Shown piece by piece: positions 10,394 through 20,200 of a stretch of 64,000 bases of DNA. Source of the DNA: Erythrocercus mccallii. Taxonomy: Eukaryota; Chordata; Aves; Passeriformes; Dicruridae. The position numbers and the translations under genes are program-made. Numbering within the stretch: position 1 is the first letter of the stretch; every line of letters starts with the position of its first letter. The notes under the pieces are model-generated. The model worked only from the letters and a program-made list of their open reading frames with translations. It was not told where the DNA came from and did no database searches. Where the stretch lies: the NCBI GenBank assembly GCA_013397435.1, contig VZRG01002059.1, positions 62,001-126,000 of the forward strand, written 5' to 3'.

Positions 10394-12657
10394 GCTGTCT
10401 GCCTGGTCAATTAGGAGGGCACAGGGAAATCTCTGTCTCTTCCCCTTCATTGGCTAGTCCATTGAAAGCCTCTCTGCTAATATATACTTATATATGCAGC
10501 CTGCTTTATGTGGCTTTTACCACATATGAAATGGAGACGTTATAATCAAGGCAGTAATAACGAGGAATGATTAAAAGTAATTTCTGATTGTTTTGGCTTT
10601 GGTGGAACATATGATCCCAAGCTGCTGACTCAAGACAAAATGAGGTGGGTAAAAATTCTTGTTCCAGGCTGTGCTCATCCCTGAGCACAACCTGGCCCTG
10701 TGTATGCCTTGTACAGTGAAACCATCCTGGTGTATATAAAAAAAATAAAAAATCAAATCTTTGTAAATCAGCCAGGTTGATGGAGCAATCAGACAGCCCA
10801 AACCATCCTACAGGGATTCATTTCCCATAGGGATATTTGTGGAGATTACAAAATACCAAATTCCTCTGAGGTCTGGAAATTATTTGTACGTCGGTATGTG
10901 AGATTTAAAATGAGTTAATTCAGCTTTATGGTAATTGGAGTGAGCAGCACCTTCTGAGGGCTGTGAGTCAGGACTGGGGAGCTGGGTGGTTTCGGGGTGG
11001 CAGGCTGCGTGGTGGCACTAGGGTTCATTGTGTTGGGGTGAAACTCACTGTGTTTTGGGGAAATTAGGAATTGGGAGGGTTGCAGCATCTTTCAGCTAAT
11101 TAAATAAGCCTACAGCAAACTCACTGATCCAAAGGGATCCATGAAAGCAAGGAAAAAACCAAGAAAAAAGAGGATACAGTGACTTTAGAGTAAAGAAGTG
11201 CAGAACCTTCTGTCAGCCCAGTTCTGGGTGGTCTTTGAATTGCCTGTGTTGGTGTCAAAGTCAGCTTTTTTTGGGAGCAAACAGCCCAAAGTGCACTGAA
11301 TGGCTCCTGGCAGGGCAGAAGTGCCAGGTCCAAGTGCTGGACGGCGTGTTGTTGGTTGCCGTACACAGTTTGTTTGGAAGTAAATAGAAACTCTTTGTAA
11401 ATACAGCTGGGAGAGTGCGGGCAGCGGGGAGAGCAGCCAGAGGGGCTGGTGTGGCTGCACCAGGCTGTGGCACTGGGGCTGGCTGCCCACCTCAGCTTGA
11501 AATGGGCTGGGAGATACAACCCCAGCGATGACAGTCTGTTCCTTCTTGAAAAATTCTCAGGAAAATGGTGTCAGAGATGGAATCAGCCTTGGTGCTGACC
11601 TCAGAGGGTTCTTTTCTCTGCTGCTGCTCTGTTGAACGAGTTTGATAAATGTCCCTCTACTTTCTGAGCGCTGCTGAGTTTGAACAAACCTCTGGGAATA
11701 TCTTGTAAACTCCCTGCAGTAAACAGTAAATAAAAGTGGTTGGTGTTTTGCCTGAAGAAATAAATATTGACTGGTTAGAAGAATGGAAGGATTTTTTTTT
11801 TATTTTTATTTTTTTTTCTCCCCAAGAACTTTGGAAAGAGGACAAGGCAGTGGCTTTGGAAAAATCACAGCTGCTTTTCTTGGCTGTGCCAGCTCCCAGG
11901 AGATGGGTGCTCCCCTGGCTCCGTGCTGGGTGCGGCTGCTGCCCCTCCTCAGGGGGACATCCCGGGGGATGTGCAGACCCCGCCGGGCTGCGGCATCCCG
12001 GGGATCCCACGGGAATGCCGCCGATGCTGATGCCTGCAGCAGCGCAGAGGTGCCGTGACACGCTCACGTTGTTCCTTACCGTGGCGGTTTGGGTTTTTCC
12101 CTGTTTGTTTACTTCAAGAAAAAGGAAGGAACTTTTAGCTTGTCTTTTGCTCAATCGTTTCCTTTCACAGCGAGTGAAACCACGGAGCTGGATGCCAAAG
12201 CTGGAGCTGTTTGGGACATCGGCAGAGAGGTGAGTCCTGCCTGCGTGGTTCTTGCATTCCCTATTCCCTCCCTGCACGGAGCCCAGCGCGGGGAATGTCA
12301 GCGCTGGGAGAGCTGCGGCAGCCAGCTACACAATGCCATTCATCCCCTGTGCCCAGCTCTGGAAAAATGGGGATGCCCTGGGGTTTATTGGGGAGGCTGG
12401 AGCTGGGAAATCAATTCCCTGTGAGGAGCAGGAATGGCTGAGGAGGCAGCCGTGGGGGGAGACAGCTGCCTTTAGTCCCTTACAGAGAACATTCCTTTCT
12501 GGAATTCCCTCTCCTTCGCCACCGCAGCCTCTCACCGAGGCGTCTCGGTCCCCCTCTGCGGGGAGGATTCCCCGTGCGCCTGGAATTCCTGGCTGCGAAT
12601 CCCAGAGCCGACTGCTGGGGACAGCACAGGCAACACTTTTATAGGATCGGGGGCTGC

Positions 12658-12687
12658 CCTCCTCCTCCTCCTCCTCCTCCTCCTCCT
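12658..12687 (+). repeat. (CCT)10 microsatellite upstream of CRISPLD2
   Basis: Ten perfect CCT units lie about 200 bp upstream of the TATA-like element. On the minus strand they read as AGG and produce a chance poly-Glu open frame that is not a gene. Confidence 0.95.
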
Positions 12688-12776
12688 CCCGCCTCGCGGA
12701 GGATGGTCCCGCTCCTCTGAGCCCCAGTGACTGCCCTGCAGCTGCTGCCATCCCATCCAACACCCCTCTCCTCGGG

Positions 12777-12818
12777 CCCTTTTTCCCCCCCCCCTCTTTT
12801 CCCCTCCCTCTTCTTTTC
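12777..12818 (+). repeat. Polypyrimidine tract
   Basis: This 42-base all-pyrimidine stretch contains a run of ten C. It sits about 60-105 bp upstream of the TATA-like box and could form non-B structure or bind poly(C) or SP/KLF-type factors. No function is shown by the sequence itself. Confidence 0.9.
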
Positions 12819-12880
12819 GTTCTTGCTCCACGCCCGTAGTCACAGGGGATGATCCAGGGTTCTCCCCTCTGCCTGGAGAG

Positions 12881-12915
12881 CATAAATACCACGGGGGAGC
12901 TCTGTGAGACTGCAC
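12881..12915 (+). promoter_or_regulatory. CRISPLD2: Probable CRISPLD2 core promoter (TATA-like)
   Basis: The motif cataaatacc (ATAAATA at 12882-12888) is followed about 25-30 bases later by tgcacttgg, which resembles an initiator. A good splice donor lies 175 bp further on at 13089. The start site is placed at about 12912 by spacing only. Confidence 0.5.
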
Positions 12916-13088
12916 TTGGTCCCAGTTGCTGAGCCGAGACCTTGCACATCTCGCACCTCTTGAGGCTTATTCCATCCTTTCCTCCCCCTCCTGCTCCTCG
13001 TTGAAATATTTCAGATACATTAATTTATTTTCCACAAGCAGGCTTGGAGGAGCTGCACTTACCTGGAGACTTGGAAGTACTCAGCAAG
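12912..13088 (+). other. CRISPLD2: Probable non-coding exon 1 of CRISPLD2 (5' UTR)
   Basis: This stretch ends in a near-consensus donor (cagcaag|gtaagtgt) and contains no ATG, as suits a leader. Spliced to the acceptor before 16979, it places AAGC before the initiator ATG, giving A at -3, a favourable context. Other vertebrate CRISPLD2 genes also start with a non-coding exon. The 5' limit is estimated and another first exon is possible. Confidence 0.5.
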
Positions 13089-16000
13089 GTAAGTGTAAAG
13101 TTCAGTCCTGGCTTCTGAAATGTGATTTTGGGGGTGGTGGAAATGCAAGAAATAACTCTTTAAGAGGTACAGTTTTAGTAACTTCTCCAAAAAGTTGCCT
13201 GGATGGTACAAAATAACACAATACTGTCTGAGCTTCCCTCATGTGCGCTCTGCAGAACTGAATGCAAGATTAACAAGCATTAATGTGGAATGAATGGGAG
13301 GAGTTTGTAAGTACAGGAGTGGATTTCTATGCAAATAGAAAACATCCAAGGGATGCTGCTGCAGTCCCCAGGAGCTGATACCTGTGGGCACATCTGTCTG
13401 TGTTTGTGTTTGTGCAGCTCTGCTCTCGAGTCCTGTAGGAAAGGAATTTCAGCGTCACCACGTGTGGTGTCTGTTGCCAGTGGGTTTTCCATGTGGTTTT
13501 ACGTAGCAACTCATCCACTTGGGTTCTGTGGGAGTGGACTGAAATGCAAGATCCAGAAGTTTTGGCCTTGAAGATGCTGAATCTGTGGTGTGTCCAGTGC
13601 ACTGTGTCACTGTTGTCCCGTGTCTAGGAGCTTGCCATCCTGCTTGTCTTTGGAAGCCACCACAATTCTGCAAAGCTGGGGCTGTGTGCATCCCAGGGAA
13701 AGAGATCACCGGGAGTTTAGTGCATCATGTTGTGGCTTTATCCCTGGATTTCTTTGCTCAGGTTAAAGTTGATCCCAGGCTAACCCAGGCTAAAAGCTGA
13801 TCCCAGGCTAGCTCCCCTCGGCTTTGGTGTTTTAAATGCTCTCCTGACATCTTGAGCTAACTTCGCATTTTCTCTCCTTGTCAGCCATGTGTAACTCCAC
13901 AGGCCTGGGATGTTTTAGCTGCAAATGTCCCCCATAACCCAGGAGCAGGCACCCACTCGTGTGCTTCACCAGGGAGGCAGTCAAAGCTCAATGTCCCCAA
14001 GGAATAAGGTGACCTGGGGACATGGATGCAGGATCAGCCTGCATGTGGCTTTAGCAGAGTCTCTGCCAGGCTTCAGATGTGCCCAGCTCTCCTGCTTTCA
14101 GTGTGAAGCAGACACCATCCATTATCTGGGGAAATAGCTTTCTAAAAATAATCTTTCCCAAAGTCCAGTGCTGCACTTTAACTCCCTCAGACCCCAGAAG
14201 AAGGCCTCCCGTTTCTCCCCACTTTGGACAGGCTTTGCAGCATATTCAGGAGTCCTTTTCTGCTGACTCAGTCGTTTCTGATGGCTCCCAGATGTTCACC
14301 TGGCACCAGTGTCAAGGGCCTGATGTGTTTAAAGGGAGGTTGTGCTCCTCTTGAACCCTTCAAATCAACAGCAGAGGCTTCCTCAGCTGACTGTCAGCTG
14401 ATAATTTTCTGTGAATAATGTCAAACCCCAGCTCAAAGGCAATGTGATTTCAGCCTCCCTGCTGGGCACAGGGGCTGGAGGACACATCTGAGAGTTTCTT
14501 TGCACCTGGGCACGAGGATATTGAGAGGCAGATGGATGGATGGGCATCTGAAATCCGTGAGAGCTTTCTGAAACGTGAGCATCTTTCAGCTGCTTTCGAT
14601 TAATCTGGCCAGGGAACTCTCTGCTCCCTGTCCCTCTCTGATCCCTTTATCCTTCCTTGGGATGCTCAGCGCTCCTCACCCCAAGCCAAAGCAGAGGAAG
14701 GGACTTGCACACCCCCAGCAAAATAGAAGATAAAGCCAAAGTGACCTAATTTTAAAGAAGTGCTGGTATCCTTTTGCTGGCAATTGGGACTCAGGGAAGC
14801 ACATCCCTGGAATAATGCACCATCTGTTGTGAGGTTTTGGCTGGCTGGCCGAGCCAGACGCGCTGGCTTCGCTGCCCAGCCCCGAGCGGGGCAGCTCCTC
14901 TGGCTCTCAGATGCTGCAGCTGATCTTTTTCAATCTGCCCTTTCTGCAAGTTCAGTGTTTGCCTTAGATGGATGGTGGATTTGGGCTCCTGTTTAGCCAA
15001 GGGCACCCAGCCAAACGAGGGGTGCAGCGGCTGCCTCTGCGAGCCGGCTGTTCTGCAGCGAGAGCCGCCGGGCCTAAATGGCCACATTGTGAATGGCCGT
15101 GGCACTGCAGCTATTTTTAAACTCGCAGGGAAGTGCCTCAAAGTAGGAATTGTTCCCTGAATTTGGGTCAGACAGTCTACAAAAGCAACTGCTCCTTTTG
15201 CCTCCCCTACCCCTCTGCAGCCGGGTTCGAAAGTCGGGCTCTTGCCTGGGGGGGGAAGCGAATGCCGCAAGCAGGGCTGAGAAGAGGATGAGGTTAAAGG
15301 AATGTTTGTCCCGTCTTCCAGGTGTGCCTGGAGCTGGGGACAAGGCTCGTGTGTTCGCCTTGCTCTGCGGAGCAGGAAATGATGAGGAGTTATTACCTAA
15401 ACTGAGCAAATTACATCCTGCATTGTTGTACCCAGGCAAAGGCTTAATGCGCTGCCTGGAGAGAGGCTGAGGGCAGCTGGTTTTCATCTGCCTGAGCGTT
15501 CAGTCCAACAAAGAAGCCTCAAGCAGGGACTCTGTGTCTTTTGTGCAGTCAGCCAACAAGTTTTTGGGGGTTCTCGGAGTTTTTTGGGGGTCCCTGCCTG
15601 TGCAAAGCCCCTCGTGCTTGCCACCGTTCTCCTCTGATGCTGCTGCAGTGGGCTGGGGGAGCAGGGGTTTGGGGCTTAGTGCTCAAGCATAGCTTTTCCA
15701 GCTGGGAGTTAGATGGCTCTTCCCTGCTCTGCTTGGCTTCCAAATCATCTGGTCTCGGAGTGTCCAAATCCCGTGTCACTGGATGAAACTTCTGGAATAA
15801 TTCCTGCTAATCTGGGGTTTGTTTCCTGCCGCTGCAGAGGAATGCTTTCAGCGTGGCTCTCAACAGTGCTGTCAAAACCAGATCCTCACCTCCTGTTGGA
15901 GACAGGGATGGGGAAACTTTCTTCCAAAAATTAGCCCTGAGGAGGGAGATCCTGTGCTTGCACTGTCTGTACAGATGCTTCTTGCCCCGGCTGGATTGAT

Positions 16001-16259
16001 CCTGCTCCAGGGGCTCTTGGAGAGCAGTGTGTGCTGCACAGCCCTGCGGCAGCACACCTCACCTCCTGTGAATCGCTCCTGATCCGTGTAAAACCAGCCA
16101 AGGATCGCTGGATGGATAAACGGGAGCGCGGGGAGTGGAAGCGCTTGGGAATGCCGGGTGGAGCAGGAGCACTGGAGGGGAGCAAGGGACAGGGATTAAC
16201 CCAAACTGTTCACAGACCAACGCGAGACCCTCTGTGGGTGCTGACGGCTGGGAACACCT

Positions 16260-16440
16260 AATCCGGCCGGGGCAGGGCGGCTGCTCCTGCTGCTCCATCG
16301 CTGCCATCGCTGGCGCCGCTCCCGCCCGCCGGGAAGCGTCAGCGAGAGCCGCGGGTGCGTCACTGCCCGCGGGGATCGGCGCTGCCTGCGCTGCCATTTC
16401 CCAGAAAGTGCCGCTCGCACAGAGCCCGCCAGCTGCTCTG
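16260..16440 (+). promoter_or_regulatory. CRISPLD2: CpG-dense block in CRISPLD2 intron 1
   Basis: This stretch of about 180 bp carries roughly twenty CpG dinucleotides, far above the surrounding introns. It includes ccgccggg and a CRE-like TGCGTCA (16356-16362). It lies about 550-700 bp upstream of the coding start and may be an alternative promoter or enhancer. Confidence 0.5.
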
Positions 16441-16510
16441 CTGCAGCCCTTGCTGCTGCCTGGCCTCCTCATCGGCTCGCTGGGGGTTCTGCTTTCTCTT
16501 TTATTCGGAA

Positions 16511-16518
16511 TATAAAAG
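16511..16518 (+). promoter_or_regulatory. CRISPLD2: Canonical TATA box, possible alternative CRISPLD2 promoter
   Basis: TATAAAAG fits the TATA consensus exactly and sits 70 bp after the CpG-dense block. A start about 30 bp downstream would fall at about 16541, at the end of a perfect hairpin (16522-16542). No transcript evidence is available. Confidence 0.4.
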
Positions 16519-16521
16519 AGT

Positions 16522-16542
16522 TCTCGGCTTTACCAGCCGAGA
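16522..16542 (+). other. Perfect short inverted repeat (8-bp stem, 5-base loop)
   Basis: TCTCGGCT and AGCCGAGA flank a ttacc loop. It lies immediately downstream of the TATA box, where the first bases of a transcript could fall. Confidence 0.6.
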
Positions 16543-16979
16543 GGGGGGGATAACTCCAAATGTGCCCCTGAATGTGAAGGGATGATGGAGATGGGGTTAC
16601 TCAGAGCTGCTGGGCATTGCAGGGTGGCAGCTCCAGCGGTGATGCCAGGGGTGCAGAAGGCATCCTGCTGCATGCCTGGGAAGTGTTCCCTCCTAAATCA
16701 GCATGAGTGGAATTCCCAGGTGTAAAAAACTGAGTCCCCACCTCTTGTGGTGCTGTTCGGGTCTTCCTGCCTTTGGGGTGAGCAATAGTTTTAAGCACCT
16801 CTCTTTTCCAAGCTCAGCTCTGGGCTGTGTGACCTCGTTGTTGGGGGACAAATGCACGGAGAGCTCCTGTGGCACTGCTCTGACTGCCTGTTTCTCCCCA
16901 AATTCCAGACCTGCACTGAGCCACGGGAGTCCCTGCACAAAAATCCATCATCACCTTCATCTCTGCTTCTGCTGGCAGC

Positions 16980-17222
16980 ATGAATCCTGCCCTGCCTTGG
17001 ATCGTTCCTCTTGGATGTGTGCTGCTGCTGACCAAGACAGCTGAGTGCTTTATCTTGCCCAACTCGAGTCACCTGGAGAGCATCCTGAGTAAATATCAGG
17101 ATGGGGAAGCTCACTCCAGGCCCAAGAGAGCCATTTTATTCTCAGACAGACAGGAGATACTGATGCTCCACAATAAATTGAGAGGTCAGGTGTACCCAGT
17201 GGCCTCCAACATGGAATACATG
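16980..17222 (+). CDS. CRISPLD2: CRISPLD2 coding exon 1 (exon 2): signal peptide and CAP start
   Basis: The initiator ATG is one base inside the exon (acceptor before 16979) and the donor is gtgagt at 17223, phase 0. It encodes 81 residues: a leader rich in Leu and Val (WIVPLGCVLLL), then FILPNSSHLESILSKYQ, a basic RPKR motif, and EILMLHNKLRGQV, the first helix of the CAP fold. Confidence 0.96.
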
Positions 17223-20200
17223 GTGAGTTTAGAGCCTGATACATCACTTTGTTACTACTTTTTTTTTTCTTCCTAACTGAATTTTAATTTTCCTTGTGGT
17301 GCAAGAGGTATAGTGAATTTCCTCTGAAGTAAGTATTTCTCAAGAGGTTTCCTGAAGCCTTTCATTCCAGAGTGAAGGATGCTTTAGATCAGCGGCCTGT
17401 TTTGGTTGGAAGGGGCTGCTGATGGGTCATCGAGTCCATCCTCTGCATAGTTTCAGGACTGGTTCCATTATTCATAAAGGAGCGTCTGGCCCAGCACTGG
17501 ATGCATCTCCAGTGATGGCAATTCCCCAGCCTGCCTCAGCAGGTTCTTCCATTACCTTCAAGTCATAAAAGCAGCAAATTTTCCCCAGTGTTTAACCCCT
17601 GCTCTCCCTGTGAAAGCTTTCAGGCTGTTGTGGGGACACCACAGTCTGCTCAGGGCATCTTCTGGTGGTTTTTTGGTTGCCAACCCAATGCTGGAGGTGG
17701 CACCTGCCCTCAGTCACACAGTGACCACCTGATCTTAGCAATGCAAGCTAAACCTCCACGGTGCTCCTGGGAATCTGCACAGGGCCACAGGGCAATGGGG
17801 TCTGAGGAATGTGGCTCCCTCTGCAAAGAATTTTGATCACTGGAAATAGCTGGAAAGGCTTTGGGAGTTCCTGGGTGGATGGGTCAGTGCTGTTGGGTTT
17901 TCTAGTTCAGGAAACCAAAGTAAAAGTTTGGTCAATGGATTCTCCCACTTCAGAGGGAGAACTTAAAAGTTGGAGGAGTATGAAATATGCCTTTGCCATC
18001 AACAATTCACAGGAATATGTTTTTTTCACCTGATGCCAGAGACCCTGCTTTGAGCTATTTTTGCCATGCCATCAAAATATTACAGGGCCACAAAATGATG
18101 TAGGCAAATAATTACTTTTTGTGTGCCTTTTCCCAGTGTGCAAATATAGTTCTGACCAAAAACTAGTCTGACTTCAACCGTGCTCTCCTGCTGATGGATC
18201 GAATGACGGATGACTTGTTAAGACCGTGTTTAAAAGGGTAAAAGAAAAGCACACTTAAATGTAATATAAAATCGTTTGCCAGCTGTGCTGAAGTGAGGGC
18301 TGCAAGTGGAAAATCCTGCCTTTTGTGACTGCAGGGAGAAAGGAAAGAGAAGGCAGGGCAGGGGATGGTGAGGAAGGACAGCTGTCCCTCTGTCTGTCCA
18401 CACCAGCTGGGTCTGGGTCCTGCTTTTGCCACAAATCCTGTGCCTTTCTAAGAACCGGGCATTGCATCCCGTTCTCAGCGGCTCTCGCGTTATCCTACGG
18501 GGAAGCACCGCCAGAAGAGGCAGCTTGGTGGGTTTCCAGAGGGTAAACACAAAGCGTGAGCGAGGCCAAGGTGTTTTGGTTGGCCGTGGGGCTGGCAGGG
18601 AGGCCGAGCGGCCGCGGCCCGGGCGCTGTTTGCGCTCGCGGCGCGGTTGCGCCTCTGTGTTTGCCTTTGCTCAGGGAGCTTTTCTAGTGGTTTTTATGGC
18701 TGATTGAGGGCAAATGAAAGGGCCTTATGTGCTCTGAAGAAAGGAGCTGAGTATGAGATGGTGCTGCTTGGAAGGGCTATAATCAGCCTTTCATGTGCTC
18801 GTGTTTACCCAGTATGACTTGGAAATGCCATGTATATGCTGAACGGGAATTTCTCTTTAATCCTTGGTCCTGTAGAGGACATTTCTCATTTGGACTCCTT
18901 TAAGGGGATGGTCTGTCTTTAGAGCCATAGATAAACTTTCCTCTTTCCCTTTGGTGGCAGTGTGGAGCATCACTGGAGATGTGCTGGGATAATCTGTGGA
19001 TGAGTAGGTAGAGCTTGTTCTTGGCCATGGACCTCCAAACACTTCCTTGTGAAAATCCTTTCTCCCAGCTCCATATCTGGTGTATTTAAGTGGTCTAAAA
19101 GGGCAATGGGACCTAATACATTCCAGAAAAGGGACATATTTGACTGCTACTGGATGAATTTCGGTGTTGGACACTGTTAATAAGAAAGCAAGAACACAGT
19201 GAGTCCTATGACTTACCTGGAGATCAAAAGAATTGTTATATACATATGGCATAAAGGCAAAGTTGACTGAAAAGTGAAAAAAGAAACGGTTTTAGCTGCT
19301 GGGTCTGTGTAATTAATTGAAAGCTGGCACAGGTATTCAGTGCTAATGGAAAATGAGTGAGCAGGGCACAACTTCTTGACAAAGCTGGGCCAGTTCAGAA
19401 TTACCTTAACCCCTCTACCAGCTCCATGATCGACACTTCCAGAGTGCATTTGAACGGTTTAACAGAGGTGGATGGGTGCCAAGGCCAAAACAAACTCCTT
19501 GTTAACAGTCCCAGAGTAAAAAGGACATAACGGACTCAGAGGAAAAAGGACATAATAGATCCTAAGGCATGGTGACCTTTTAAGATGGCTTAGTCAGATG
19601 CTTTCAGCAGTGATGAAAGGCAGAAATCTTTCCTCTTGCGGCGGCCTCAGAGACAGCTGGATAAAGCAAAATTGTTCTCAGTGCAGATTGCTGGAAGGAA
19701 AATAGTTTGTTTTCATGTATAAGGTATGCATCCTTCCTCTCAACTGTAGGGTGGTGGCTTTCCCTGTCAGGATGGGATAGTGTTTCTGTGGGAGTTAGCA
19801 AAAAGCATCTCCACACCTCTGCCAGGACATGTCAGTCCTGGTAGTTTGATGCCACTTTTAAAAGGAAGCTGCCAGTGTTGCAGAAAGTCTGAGCTGGGGA
19901 GGAAAATGAGCGAGTAACCTGATCCCTGCAATTCAGGTGTCTGGCTGTGGGTTTACAGGCTCCCCGTGGGATGCATTATTAAATCTGGACCTACAAGTTG
20001 TGGTATGATGTGAGCACGCCATGCATATATTTTACACATACACTGTCCACTCCACTTTGACAGGCCATTAGAAATTTACAGGAGTAAAAAAAAAAGAGAG
20101 TCCATGTGCTAAATCACTTCGAATCACACACACCCAAAAATTTTTCGACCTCTGCTTCTGAAGGAAGCTGAGCACAGGCTCGTTGCCCCTCTGGCTTCAG

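Larger units (their letters stand above)
7121..12880. other. Intergenic spacer between USP10 and CRISPLD2
   Basis: No supported exon was found on either strand. Contents noted are a short direct repeat of aaaatatttcctt near 7478-7506, a CR1 piece ending at the assembly gap (9334-9463), the 930-base gap, and GC-richer sequence from about 11880 upward that approaches the CRISPLD2 promoter. A good donor-like site (gagag|gtgagtcctg) at about 12230 could belong to an alternative upstream first exon of CRISPLD2, but nothing else supports it. Confidence 0.7.
13089..16978 (+). other. CRISPLD2: CRISPLD2 intron 1
   Basis: This intron of about 3.9 kb has no coding exon that I can support. It becomes GC-rich towards 14830-15080 and contains a strong CpG cluster at 16260-16440 with a TATA box after it, which may be an alternative promoter. 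It ends at the acceptor tctgctggcag. Confidence 0.6.

Noticed and set aside
9406..10457. Long frames of X residues around 9.4-10.5 kb and 48.9-49.7 kb
   Set aside because: These are translations of N gaps.
11657..12277. 206-residue minus-strand open frame and overlapping 165-residue plus-strand frame
   Set aside because: They are mutually overlapping frames with homopolymer-derived runs (Phe or Lys/Ile) and no family similarity. They are explained by GC-rich sequence that lacks stops.
12326..12949. 207-residue minus-strand open frame with a poly-Glu run
   Set aside because: It is created by the (CCT)10 repeat read in antisense upstream of CRISPLD2. There is no similarity or splice support.
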